From the NCBI RefSeq assembly GCF_000718305.1, contig NZ_JOFQ01000008.1, forward strand, positions 1 through 64,000: 64,000 nt of DNA, written 5' to 3'. A program made the translations under genes and the position numbers. This document shows, piece by piece, positions 43,909-52,049 of the stretch (its first letter is position 1; the number at the start of each line of letters is the position of its first letter). Source of the stretch: Streptomyces niger (lineage in GTDB: Bacteria > Actinomycetota > Actinomycetes > Streptomycetales > Streptomycetaceae). The notes under the pieces are model-generated. The model was not told the origin of the DNA and did not search any database. It saw only the letters and a list, made by a program, of their open reading frames with translations.

Positions 43909-46434
43909 TTACGCGTCCTTGTTCAGGTTCGGGCCCGAGCCGCCGGTGGCGGACTCGATCGGCGGGGCGTCGGGCAGGGCCGACTTCTCCTCGCCGCGGA
44001 AGGTGAACTTGGTGTTCTCCCCCTCGCCCTCGATGTCGACGACCACGATGTGGCCCGGACGCAGGTCGTTGAAGAGGATCTTCTCCGACAGGGCGTCCTC
44101 GATCTCGCGCTGGATCGTCCGGCGCAGCGGGCGGGCGCCCAGCACCGGGTCGTAACCGCGCTTGGCGAGCAGCTTCTTGGCCTCGGTGCTGAGCTCGATG
44201 CCCATGTCCCGGTCCTTGAGGCGCTCGTCCACCTTGGCGATCATCAGGTCGACGATCTGGATGATGTCTTCCTCGGTGAGCTGGTGGAAGACGACCGTGT
44301 CGTCGACACGGTTCAGGAACTCCGGCCGGAAGTGCTGCTTGAGCTCTTCGTTGACCTTGTTCTTCATCCGCTCGTAGCCGGTCTTCACATCGCCCTGGGC
44401 GGCGAAGCCCAGGTTGAAGCCCTTGGAGATGTCCCGGGTGCCGAGGTTCGTCGTCATGATGATGACGGTGTTCTTGAAGTCCACGACCCGGCCCTGGGAG
44501 TCGGTCAGGCGACCGTCCTCCAGGATCTGCAGCAGGGAGTTGAAGATGTCCGGGTGCGCCTTCTCGACCTCGTCGAAGAGGACCACGGAGAACGGCTTGC
44601 GGCGGACCTTCTCGGTCAGCTGGCCGCCCTCTTCGTAGCCCACGTAGCCGGGGGGCGAACCGAAGAGCCGCGAGACCGTGTGCTTCTCGCTGAACTCCGA
44701 CATGTCGAGGGAGATCAGCGCGTCCTCGTCGCCGAAGAGGAACTCGGCGAGCGTCTTGGACAGCTCGGTCTTACCGACACCGGACGGGCCCGCGAAGATG
44801 AACGAACCGCCGGGGCGCTTCGGGTCCTTCAGGCCGGCACGCGTACGCCGGATGGCCTGCGAGAGCGCCTTGATGGCGTCCTTCTGGCCGATGACGCGCT
44901 TGTGCAGCTCGTCCTCCATGCGGAGGAGACGGGAAGACTCCTCCTCGGTGAGCTTGAAGACCGGAATGCCGGTGGCGGTCGCGAGGACCTCGGCGATCAG
45001 CTCGCCGTCGACCTCGGCGACGACGTCCATGTCGCCGGCCTTCCACTCCTTCTCCCGCTTCGCCTTCGCGGCCAGGAGCTGCTTCTCCTTGTCGCGCAGG
45101 CCCGCGGCCATCTCGAAGTCCTGCGAGTCGATCGCGGACTCCTTCTCCCGGCGCACGTCGGCGATCTTCTCGTCGAACTCGCGGAGGTCCGGCGGCGCGG
45201 TCATCCGGCGGATGCGCATCCGGGAGCCGGCCTCGTCGATCAGGTCGATCGCCTTGTCCGGCAGGAAGCGGTCGGAGATGTACCGGTCGGCCAGCTGAGC
45301 GGCCTGGACCAGCGCTTCGTCCGTGATCGAGACCCGGTGGTGGGCCTCGTAGCGGTCGCGCAGGCCCTTGAGGATCTCGATGGTGTGCGGCAGCGACGGC
45401 TCCGCGACCTGGATCGGCTGGAAACGGCGCTCCAGGGCCGCGTCCTTCTCCAGGTGCTTGCGGTACTCGTCGAGCGTGGTCGCACCGATGGTCTGCAGCT
45501 CACCGCGGGCCAGCATCGGCTTCAGGATGCTGGCGGCGTCGATCGCGCCCTCGGCGGCACCCGCACCCACCAGGGTGTGGAGCTCGTCGATGAACAGGAT
45601 GATGTCGCCGCGGGTGCGGATCTCCTTGAGCACCTTCTTCAGGCGCTCCTCGAAGTCACCGCGGTACCGGGAGCCGGCGACCAGGGCGCCCAGGTCGAGG
45701 GTGTAGAGGTGCTTGTCCTTGAGGGTCTCGGGCACCTCGCCCTTGACGATGGCCTGGGCCAGGCCCTCGACGACCGCCGTCTTGCCGACGCCGGGCTCGC
45801 CGATGAGGACCGGGTTGTTCTTCGTACGCCGGGACAGCACCTGCATGACCCGCTCGATCTCCTTCTCGCGCCCGATGACCGGGTCGAGCTTGGACTCACG
45901 AGCGGCCTGCGTGAGGTTGCGGCCGAACTGGTCCAGGACGAGGGAGGTCGAGGGGGTGCCCTCGGCGGGGCCGCCGGCGGCGGCCGTCTCCTTGCCCTGG
46001 TAGCCGGAGAGCAGCTGGATGACCTGCTGCCGCACCCGGTTCAGATCGGCGCCCAGCTTCACGAGGACCTGGGCGGCGACGCCCTCGCCCTCGCGGATCA
46101 GGCCGAGCAGGATGTGCTCGGTGCCGATGTAGTTGTGGCCGAGCTGAAGGGCCTCGCGGAGCGACAGCTCCAGGACCTTCTTGGCACGGGGGGTGAAGGG
46201 AATGTGACCGGACGGGGCCTGCTGGCCCTGGCCGATGATCTCCTCCACCTGCTGGCGGACCGCCTCGAGCGAAATCCCGAGGCTCTCCAGGGCCTTAGCG
46301 GCGACACCCTCACCCTCGTGGATCAGGCCCAGGAGGATGTGCTCGGTGCCGATGTAGTTGTGGTTGAGCATCCGGGCTTCTTCCTGAGCCAGGACGACAA
46401 CCCGCCGCGCGCGGTCGGTGAACCTCTCGAACAT
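43909..46434 (-). CDS. clpC: ATP-dependent Clp protease ATPase ClpC
   Basis: An 841-aa Hsp100 unfoldase that feeds substrates to ClpP. Two N-terminal Clp_N repeats (1-145, with [17 protein letters not shown] and [16 protein letters not shown]), first AAA+ with Walker A GEPGVGKT (212-219), a UVR-like middle region ([19 protein letters not shown]), second AAA+ with GPSGVGKTE (549-557), and a C-terminal D2 small domain. Length and motif set are normal. Its promoter and ribosome site show unusual structure. Essential or near-essential in actinobacteria. Confidence 0.97.
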   Translation of the reverse strand: MFERFTDRARRVVVLAQEEARMLNHNYIGTEHILLGLIHEGEGVAAKALESLGISLEAVRQQVEEIIGQGQQAPSGHIPFTPRAKKVLELSLREALQLGHNYIGTEHILLGLIREGEGVAAQVLVKLGADLNRVRQQVIQLLSGYQGKETAAAGGPAEGTPSTSLVLDQFGRNLTQAARESKLDPVIGREKEIERVMQVLSRRTKNNPVLIGEPGVGKTAVVEGLAQAIVKGEVPETLKDKHLYTLDLGALVAGSRYRGDFEERLKKVLKEIRTRGDIILFIDELHTLVGAGAAEGAIDAASILKPMLARGELQTIGATTLDEYRKHLEKDAALERRFQPIQVAEPSLPHTIEILKGLRDRYEAHHRVSITDEALVQAAQLADRYISDRFLPDKAIDLIDEAGSRMRIRRMTAPPDLREFDEKIADVRREKESAIDSQDFEMAAGLRDKEKQLLAAKAKREKEWKAGDMDVVAEVDGELIAEVLATATGIPVFKLTEEESSRLLRMEDELHKRVIGQKDAIKALSQAIRRTRAGLKDPKRPGGSFIFAGPSGVGKTELSKTLAEFLFGDEDALISLDMSEFSEKHTVSRLFGSPPGYVGYEEGGQLTEKVRRKPFSVVLFDEVEKAHPDIFNSLLQILEDGRLTDSQGRVVDFKNTVIIMTTNLGTRDISKGFNLGFAAQGDVKTGYERMKNKVNEELKQHFRPEFLNRVDDTVVFHQLTEEDIIQIVDLMIAKVDERLKDRDMGIELSTEAKKLLAKRGYDPVLGARPLRRTIQREIEDALSEKILFNDLRPGHIVVVDIEGEGENTKFTFRGEEKSALPDAPPIESATGGSGPNLNKDA

Positions 46435-46441
46435 CGTTAAT

Positions 46442-46455
46442 CGCTCCTCAGAGCG
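46442..46455 (-). promoter_or_regulatory. Hairpin covering the clpC ribosome site
   Basis: In the mRNA CGCTC pairs with GAGCG across TGAG, so the Shine-Dalgarno GAGGAG lies in the loop and right arm, nine bases before the ATG. The 5-bp stem could reduce translation until melted. Confidence 0.4.
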
Positions 46456-46495
46456 GTCAGGCAGTTAGGGGTCGGTCCCCTCCCTGTCCTTCCGC

Positions 46496-46518
46496 ATGCT
46501 AGTCCCGCGGGGCGGGAC
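46496..46518 (-). promoter_or_regulatory. clpC promoter with palindromic 17-bp spacer
   Basis: On the minus strand TAGCAT (46501-46496) is a good -10 box. Immediately upstream, GTCCCGC-GGG-GCGGGAC (46502-46518, read on the plus strand) is a 17-bp dyad exactly filling the usual spacer. The hexamer beyond it (TGAGCT) is a poor -35. A regulator binding the spacer would control this promoter. Confidence 0.5.
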
Positions 46519-46922
46519 AGCTCATTCCAACTGCCGACACCCGTCCTTGGCCTCCTGCCCCGAACAGCCGACATCTGCTCCAACCCGATGGTGCGAGACG
46601 ATGTTCCCGCAGGCCAGGCATATACGCCCCGCGCCAGTACGCCCATGGCGAACGCGGCCGCTTTCGACACGCCCGCGCTCATGGCGCGTTCCTGGCGAAC
46701 GTCCCGCTCAACGCTGCGTTTCATCGTCCCTCCCCTCGCGGAAAGTCTTACCCGCTGCCTCCGACAGTCCATCCGCGCGGCCCGCCTGGCTCCGCTACGG
46801 GCGAACACCCTTGCGCCGGTTTACGCACCCGCACGCCCGTCCTATACCCACCTGGCGAGCACGGTACGTATCCACCCTTCAACCCAGCGTAACTTCTGGG
46901 CATTTCGGCAGTTGCACCGGTC
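46519..46922. other. Divergent region between clpC and the SCO3374-family gene
   Basis: About 400 bases without a convincing gene; the open frames here lack ribosome sites and recognisable products. GTTC-CTGGC-GAAC (around 46688-46701) is a small dyad whose half-sites resemble GTTCGC-type ClgR half-sites, but the spacing does not fit that motif well. Confidence 0.4.
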
Positions 46923-47690
46923 ATGGCCCTCGCGCTCCCGCGCCCCCGCGACCCGCTGCACGCCGCAGAATCCGGCGCGCAGCGCTGGTACGAGCAGACG
47001 CTGGGCTGGCCGACGGACGGCGCCGCACGGCTCCGGCTGCGCACCGGCATCCGCTTCGACGTCCTGGAGATGCCCGCGGACGCAGGCTTCGCCACGCTGC
47101 GCCGGGTGGGCTCCACAGGCCCCGTCGCGCTCGACAGGAGCGAGAGGCCCGCAGAAGGCTCCCTGCGGCCCGCAGAACCGGTCCTGCGCTTTCTGGTGGC
47201 CACAGGCGCGGCAGAGGAGCTGCCAGGGGTGCTGGAGTGGCTGGAGTGGGGCTCGGTGGACCTCGAACTGACCGCTCTCGGCTCCGGTGACCTGATGCCC
47301 GCGCCGCCGCCTGTGGCGCCCTGGACGCCGGCCGCGCGCGGCGGGGCGTCAGTACCGGCAGCGGGGCCTGGGCTGCCTACGGGGTTCGGTCCGCGAGGGG
47401 CCGCGTGGGTACGGCCTCCGGAGCCGGGCTGCGATGTCGAGGCGACGCTGCCCTCCACGGGGAGCGGGGCAGGCCTCGGGGGCGGTGGTGGGGTTCCCCG
47501 TACGTCACGTATGGGGCGCGCCCCCGACCTCGTACGGCTCGTGAGCGTGGCGGCAACGGAATGCCACCGGGCCCGGTTGCTGCGCGTAGGAAAAGGTCGA
47601 ACGGATCGCTTCCGCGGTGATCAGCCGTTGGCCTTCTCGTATGCCTCACGAACGGTCGCGGGGACACGGCCGCGGTCATTGACCTCGTAA
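46923..47690 (+). CDS. SCO3374-family protein
   Basis: 255 aa. N-terminal half with conserved WYEQTLGWPTDGAARLRLRTGIRFDVLEMPADAGFATLRR (key RFDVLEMPADAGF) resembles the bifunctional primase/polymerase N-terminal fold that lost its catalytic part. The C-terminal part is proline/glycine rich and poorly conserved. Position between clpC and lsr2 is conserved in Streptomyces (recall). No catalytic motif is seen and function is unknown. Its last 70 bases overlap the end of lsr2 on the other strand, so the true C-terminus may be shorter or the overlap is real. Confidence 0.75.
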   Translation: MALALPRPRDPLHAAESGAQRWYEQTLGWPTDGAARLRLRTGIRFDVLEMPADAGFATLRRVGSTGPVALDRSERPAEGSLRPAEPVLRFLVATGAAEELPGVLEWLEWGSVDLELTALGSGDLMPAPPPVAPWTPAARGGASVPAAGPGLPTGFGPRGAAWVRPPEPGCDVEATLPSTGSGAGLGGGGGVPRTSRMGRAPDLVRLVSVAATECHRARLLRVGKGRTDRFRGDQPLAFSYASRTVAGTRPRSLTS

Positions 47691-47953
47691 CCGTTGTCCT
47701 TGGCCCACTTACGGATCTCAGCGGTGTCCTTGTTGCCGGAGGAGGCAGCGCGCGCCTTGCCACGGCCGCTCGCGGCGCGACCGGTACGGCGACCGGCCTT
47801 CACGAACGTCTCAAGGGCGTCGCGCAGCTTCTCCGCGTTGCCGGTGCTGAGGTCGATCTCATAGGACTTACCGTCGAGCGCGAACGTCACGGTCTCGTCC
47901 GCCTCGCCACCGTCGAGGTCGTCGACAAGAAGAACCTGAACCTTCTGTGCCAC
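47621..47953 (-). CDS. lsr2: Nucleoid-associated silencing protein Lsr2
   Basis: A 110-aa xenogeneic silencer. The N-terminal dimerisation domain (QVLLVDDLDGGEADETVTFALDGKSYEIDLS; key DLDGGEADETV) and C-terminal DNA-binding domain with the AT-hook-like core DRGRVPATV are both present. It bridges AT-rich DNA and, in Streptomyces, silences specialised-metabolite clusters. The GTG start (MAQKVQVLLVDD) follows AAAGGGAAACCG. A TTTTCC-G-GGAAAA dyad lies 47 bases upstream (48000-48012). Confidence 0.96.
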   Translation of the reverse strand: MAQKVQVLLVDDLDGGEADETVTFALDGKSYEIDLSTGNAEKLRDALETFVKAGRRTGRAASGRGKARAASSGNKDTAEIRKWAKDNGYEVNDRGRVPATVREAYEKANG

Positions 47954-48109
47954 CGGTTTCCCTTTCATCGAATGTGGATTACGACGGAAAGCAAACCGCT
48001 TTTCCGGGAAAAACACAAACCCCCGGGTCGGGTTCAGCTGCGGCAGCTCCGGGGAACGTCGGGTTCAGCAGCTATGAGATAGGGGCGCGATTCGGACATA
48101 GAACGCTGA

Positions 48110-48628
48110 TCACAGGTGCAGAAGCATGCGACTGTTGCCTAGGGTGTTGGGCTTCACTCGTTCGAGACCGAGGAACTCGGCGACACCCTCGTCATAGGAA
48201 CGCAGCAGCTCGCTGTAGACATCACCGTCGACCGGAGTCTCGCCGATCTCCACGAAGCCGTGCTTGGCGAAGAAGTCGACTTCGAAGGTCAGACAGAAAA
48301 TACGGCGCACTCCCAGCCAGCTTGCTGTACGGATCAGCTTGTCCAGGACCTGGTGGCCCACGCCGGCGCCCTTGAGCTGGGGGGCGACGGCAAGTGTGCG
48401 GACCTCCGCGAGGTCTTCCCACATGACGTGCAGCGCGCCGCAGCCCACCACCTCGGCGTCCTCGTCGCGCTCGGCCACCCAGAACTCCTGGATGTCCTCG
48501 TAAAGCGTGACGGTGGCTTTGTCGAGCAGGATCCCGTCACGTGAGTACGAGTCGATGAGGTGACGCACGGCGGGCACATCACCGGTCCGGGCCCGGCGGA
48601 CGCTGACGCCATTCGATAGTGGTGGCAT
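48110..48628 (-). CDS. Short N-acetylglutamate synthase-like GNAT acetyltransferase
   Basis: 172-aa GNAT fold protein: VGCGALHVMWEDLAEVRTLAVAPQLKGAGVGHQVLDKLI includes the acetyl-CoA loop QLKGAGVG, with LTFEVDFFAKHGF typical of short ArgA/NAGS enzymes. Mycobacterial Rv2747 is of similar length and makes N-acetylglutamate for arginine synthesis. It lacks the kinase-like domain of long NAGS. It lies nine bases after the BlaI-type gene on the same strand. Confidence 0.88.
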   Translation of the reverse strand: MPPLSNGVSVRRARTGDVPAVRHLIDSYSRDGILLDKATVTLYEDIQEFWVAERDEDAEVVGCGALHVMWEDLAEVRTLAVAPQLKGAGVGHQVLDKLIRTASWLGVRRIFCLTFEVDFFAKHGFVEIGETPVDGDVYSELLRSYDEGVAEFLGLERVKPNTLGNSRMLLHL

Positions 48629-48637
48629 GCAAGGACG

Positions 48638-49051
48638 CTATCGTTCCGACTCCGGGGGTCCCGAGCCGGGTTCCGCGACTTCCTCGGGGGCTCCCGCCTG
48701 TACGACGCGCATGGCATCACGGAGGGCCTGCCGCTGTTCCTGCGACATCATCCCGAAGAAGGCGACGAGGGCGGCGGCGGGGTTGTCGCTGACCGACCAC
48801 GCTTCGTTCATCAGTGCGGCCGAGTAGGCGGCGCGAGTGGAGACCGCCTCATATCGATAGGCGCGGCCTTCCGCTTCTCGCCGCACCCAGCCCTTCTGGT
48901 GAAGGTTGTCCAATACGGTCATCACCGTGGTGTACGCGATGGACCGTTCCTTCTGCAGATCTTCCAGGACTTCCCGAACGGTTACCGGCCGGTTCCACTG
49001 CCAGACCCGCGTCATGACGGCATCTTCCAGTTCACCCAAACGTCTCGGCAC
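48638..49051 (-). CDS. BlaI/MecI-family repressor
   Basis: 137 aa with the winged helix-turn-helix of penicillinase repressors (RPVTVREVLEDLQKERSIAYTTVMTVLDNLHQKGWVRRE; key SIAYTTVMTVLDNLHQKG). No BlaR/MecR sensor protease is adjacent, so a different inducer or a constitutive role is implied. The GTG start has a leaderless promoter. Its position upstream of the acetyltransferase suggests co-transcription. Confidence 0.9.
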   Translation of the reverse strand: MPRRLGELEDAVMTRVWQWNRPVTVREVLEDLQKERSIAYTTVMTVLDNLHQKGWVRREAEGRAYRYEAVSTRAAYSAALMNEAWSVSDNPAAALVAFFGMMSQEQRQALRDAMRVVQAGAPEEVAEPGSGPPESER

Positions 49052-49057
49052 ACGAGA

Positions 49058-49063
49058 ACAATA
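49058..49063 (-). promoter_or_regulatory. -10 box TATTGT, leaderless start of the BlaI gene
   Basis: On the minus strand TATTGT is followed by TCTCGT and the GTG at 49051. Six bases of spacing and no ribosome site indicate a leaderless mRNA. Confidence 0.55.
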
Positions 49064-49215
49064 GTGGGAGATGTCCAGAATGCCGCGTGTTGACGAGGGC
49101 GCGCGACCGATTCCTTGCGGAAATAGACGTATGGCCCGGGATGCGCAATCCCGGGCCCTACGTCGGTATTCGTGCGGCCCGAAGGCCGAGGCGGACCGCC
49201 GCGGGTCCGCGCGCC

Positions 49216-49395
49216 TCAGGCGCCGTGCGCCTTGGGCTCCTGACGAGCGGCCTCGGCGCTCTGGAGCACCGCGTCCACGGCCGCATCCTCCTTGGCCTTG
49301 TTCGCGCCGCCCTGGCTCTTGATCATCGTCACGATGACCCCGACGAAGGCGATGGCCATCACGACAGGGGGAAGCAGAGCTGACACGTAGTCCAT
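49216..49395 (-). CDS. Small 59-aa membrane protein
   Basis: Too short for most gene finders but real by its ribosome site (AAGGAGG nine bases before the ATG) and by its content. One hydrophobic helix (LLPPVVMAIAFVGVIVTMI, about 8-26) precedes an acidic helical tail (NKAKEDAAVDAVLQSAEAARQE). Conserved in streptomycetes as I recall. No function known. Confidence 0.8.
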   Translation of the reverse strand: MDYVSALLPPVVMAIAFVGVIVTMIKSQGGANKAKEDAAVDAVLQSAEAARQEPKAHGA

Positions 49396-49442
49396 GACGA
49401 GGGCCTCCTTGTGCGACGAGGCTTCCAGAGTACGCGGCGCCC

Positions 49443-50096
49443 TCAGGCGGTCCGGGCCGCGGGGGGCGGAGCGGGCTTGCGGCGCGGCGGGAAGACCTCG
49501 CCGGGCGTGGGCACCGGCCGGTCCCGCCGGTCGGGCTGCGGGTCCGCTGGACGGGGCTGAGCAGGCTTCCGCTCCGGCTGCGGCGCGGCCGGGCGCTCCG
49601 GTTCGCCGGCCGACCGGCCGCCGGGGAGCGCGCGCAGCCGGGCCCGTACGGAGTGCTCGGCGGCCTGCTCGCAGCGGCGCAGCAGGGCCGTGCGGCGGCT
49701 CCGTTCGGCCGGCCCGGCGGCCACCGAGCGCAGCACCCGGAGCGCGGCGAGGTCGTCCGGACCCGGTACGTACCCGGCCGCCAGGGCCTCCTGGAGGCGG
49801 CCCAGGTAGCCGTACGCGGAACCCGGGAGCGCTTCGCGGTGCCGGGCGAGGTCGGCGTACAGGAAGGCGCGCAGCCGGGCGCCTTCGTGCACCGCCTCGT
49901 CCAGGGCCTCGGTGAGCCGGAGGCATTCCTGGACCTCTTCGGTGCGCCGCGGGTCGCGGGACACGGGTACGGAGCCGGCGGGAGCGGGGCCGGGGGCGGG
50001 GAGGGGCTGAAGGGCGGTGGCGAGGGCGCGGCGGAGCACGCGCAGTTCGTCCGCGCTGAACGCCATGCCGCCGCGGAATCCGTATGGCGTGGGCAT
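49443..50096 (-). CDS. Helical protein of unknown function, Pro-rich tail
   Basis: 217 aa. The first 150 residues are largely helical with repeated Arg/Ala/Leu helices (ADELRVLRRALATALQPLP, ARLRAFLYADLARHREAL, AALRVLRSVAAGP). The rest is a proline/arginine-rich tail (PPRRKPAPPPAARTA). No family recognised. ATG at 50096 has no clear ribosome site but lies just after an AT-rich stretch (TAGTAATTAAAG); ATG 50066 is the alternative. It is downstream of coaX and could be the last gene of that operon. Confidence 0.65.
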   Translation of the reverse strand: MPTPYGFRGGMAFSADELRVLRRALATALQPLPAPGPAPAGSVPVSRDPRRTEEVQECLRLTEALDEAVHEGARLRAFLYADLARHREALPGSAYGYLGRLQEALAAGYVPGPDDLAALRVLRSVAAGPAERSRRTALLRRCEQAAEHSVRARLRALPGGRSAGEPERPAAPQPERKPAQPRPADPQPDRRDRPVPTPGEVFPPRRKPAPPPAARTA

Positions 50097-50208
50097 GGCC
50101 CGACTTTAATTACTAAATGGACAAACCCCCGTTATTTGAAATTTCCGGGTGCGGCGCCCGGAGCGCACCCGCAACACCCCTTCCAGGGCGCCGCGGGTGC
50201 GCGGTGCG

Positions 50209-51006
50209 TCACTGCCGCCCGACGTTCCGCTCGTACACCAGGCGCAGCCCGATGAGGGTGAGCCAGGGCTCGTGCATGTCGATCGTGGAGGACTCGCCGA
50301 GCACCATCGGGGCCAGTCCGCCGGTGGCGATCACCGTCACGTCCTCGGGATCGTCGGCCAGCTCCCGCGCCATCCGCTGCACGACGCCGTCGACCTGGCC
50401 GGCGAAGCCGTAGAGGATGCCGGACTGCATGGCCTCGACGGTGTTCTTGCCGATGATGCTGCGCGGCCGGGCCAGCTCGATCTTGCGCAGCTGCGCGCCC
50501 TTGACGCCCAGCGCGTCCACCGAGATCTCGATGCCCGGGGCGATCACGCCACCGACGTACTCGCCGCGCGCGCTCACCGCGTCGAAGGTCGTGGCCGTGC
50601 CGAAGTCCACGACCACCGCGGGGCCGCCGTACAGCTCCACCGCCGCGAGGGAGTTGATGATGCGGTCGGCGCCGACCTCCTTGGGGTTGTCCATGAGGAT
50701 CGGCACGCCGGTCTTCACGCCGGGCTCGACGAGCACGGCCGGCACATCGCCGTAGTAGCGGCGGGTGACCTCGCGCAGCTCGTGCAGGACCGAGGGGACG
50801 GTGGAGCAGATGGAGATGCCCTCGATGCCGTCGCCCAGCTCCTCGCCGAGCAGCGGATGCATGCCCATCAGGCCGTTGAGCAGGACGGCCAGTTCGTCGG
50901 CGGTGCGGCGGGCGTCGGTGGAGATCCGCCAGTGCTCGACGATCTCCTCGCCGTCGAAGAGGCCGAGGACGGTGTGCGTGTTGCCGACGTCGATGGTCAG
51001 GAGCAT
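50209..51006 (-). CDS. coaX: Type III pantothenate kinase
   Basis: 265 aa, first step of CoA synthesis: pantothenate + ATP to 4'-phosphopantothenate. ASKHA fold with phosphate loops DVGNTHTVLGLF (6-17) and DFGTATTFDAV, plus GADRIINSLAA. Type III enzymes are insensitive to CoA feedback. The stop of nadC and the ATG share one base, so it is the coupled last metabolic gene of the operon. Confidence 0.95.
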   Translation of the reverse strand: MLLTIDVGNTHTVLGLFDGEEIVEHWRISTDARRTADELAVLLNGLMGMHPLLGEELGDGIEGISICSTVPSVLHELREVTRRYYGDVPAVLVEPGVKTGVPILMDNPKEVGADRIINSLAAVELYGGPAVVVDFGTATTFDAVSARGEYVGGVIAPGIEISVDALGVKGAQLRKIELARPRSIIGKNTVEAMQSGILYGFAGQVDGVVQRMARELADDPEDVTVIATGGLAPMVLGESSTIDMHEPWLTLIGLRLVYERNVGRQ

Positions 51007-52049
51007 CAGGCCCGCGCCTCCCCGGCGTCCTCAGGGGCGTTCTCGCGCAGGTCCAGGCCGATGTCCAGGACCGGCGAGGAGTGCGTGAGGCTGCCGACGG
51101 CGAGGTAGTCCACGCCGGTCTCCCCGTAGACGCGGGCGTTGCCCAGGGTGAGGCGGCCGGAGGACTCCAGGAACGCGCGGCCCGCGACCAGCTCCACCGC
51201 CTCCCGGGTCTGCTCGGGCGTGAAGTTGTCCAGCAGGATCAGGTCGGCGCCCTCGGCGAGGATCGGCGGGATCTGGTCCAGCCGATCCACCTCCACCTCG
51301 ATCGGCACGCCCGGGAACTCGGTCCGTACGGCCCGGAACGCCTCGGCGACGCCGCCCGCGGCCACCACGTGGTTGTCCTTGATGAGCGCCGCGTCCGAGA
51401 GGGACATGCGGTGGTTGACCCCGCCGCCGCAGCGCACGGCGAACTTCTCCAGCGCGCGGAGGCCCGGCGTCGTCTTCCGGGTGTCGCGCACGCGCGCCTT
51501 CGTGCCCTCCAGGGCGTCCGCCCAGGCACGGGTGGCGGTGGCGATGCCGGAGAGCCGGCACAGGATGTTCAGCGCGCTGCGCTCGCCGGTCAGCAGGTCG
51601 CGGGTGCGGGCGGTGACCGACAGCAGCTTCTGGCCGGCCTCGACCCGGTCGCCGTCCTCGACGTGCCGCTCGACCGCGAACTCGTCGGTGCAGACCACCG
51701 AGAGGATGGCCTCGGCGATGCGCAGGCCCGCGACCGTACCGGCGTCCCGGGCGGTGAAGTCGCCGGTGGCGACGGCGTCCTCGGGGATGGTCGCCACGGT
51801 GGTGACGTCCACGCCCTGGTCGAGGTCCTCCTCGATGGCCAGGTGCGCGATGTCCTCGACCTGTACGGGGTCCAGGCCGGCGTTCACCAGGAGCGCGGCC
51901 AGGTCCGGGTCCAGACCGCACTCCATCGGGTCGAGCTCGTAGGCGTCGTCACCGCCGCCGCAGCCGCAGGCGTCGCCACAGCCTCCGGCGTCGGTGCTCT
52001 GGCCCGGACGGCCGATCTGGAGAAGGGGGAGGTCGTCGGGCGTGCTCAC
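51006..52049 (-). CDS. nadC: Quinolinate phosphoribosyltransferase
   Basis: 347 aa, converts quinolinate and PRPP to nicotinate mononucleotide for NAD. Conserved segments: DTRKTTPGLRALEKFAVRCGGGVNHRMSLSDAALIKDNH (key TRKTTPGLR, GGGVNHR) and the barrel motif ILLDNF. The N-terminus carries an extension of about 45 aa with GGCGDACGCGGG (Cys24, 28, 30) that typical enzymes lack. GTG start; overlaps nadB by four bases (GTGA). Confidence 0.95.
   Translation of the reverse strand: MSTPDDLPLLQIGRPGQSTDAGGCGDACGCGGGDDAYELDPMECGLDPDLAALLVNAGLDPVQVEDIAHLAIEEDLDQGVDVTTVATIPEDAVATGDFTARDAGTVAGLRIAEAILSVVCTDEFAVERHVEDGDRVEAGQKLLSVTARTRDLLTGERSALNILCRLSGIATATRAWADALEGTKARVRDTRKTTPGLRALEKFAVRCGGGVNHRMSLSDAALIKDNHVVAAGGVAEAFRAVRTEFPGVPIEVEVDRLDQIPPILAEGADLILLDNFTPEQTREAVELVAGRAFLESSGRLTLGNARVYGETGVDYLAVGSLTHSSPVLDIGLDLRENAPEDAGEARA

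Noticed and set aside
43909..46440. 796-aa plus-strand frame antisense to clpC
   Set aside because: Antisense shadow of a well-conserved gene; low-complexity Leu/Val/Asp content.
46688..46701. ClgR-like site GTTC-CTGGC-GAAC
   Set aside because: Half-site spacing does not fit the recalled ClgR consensus, and it lies far from the inferred clpC start.
46437..46922. Several 100-260-aa frames in the clpC upstream gap
   Set aside because: No ribosome site, no recognised family and overlapping frames on both strands; judged noise.
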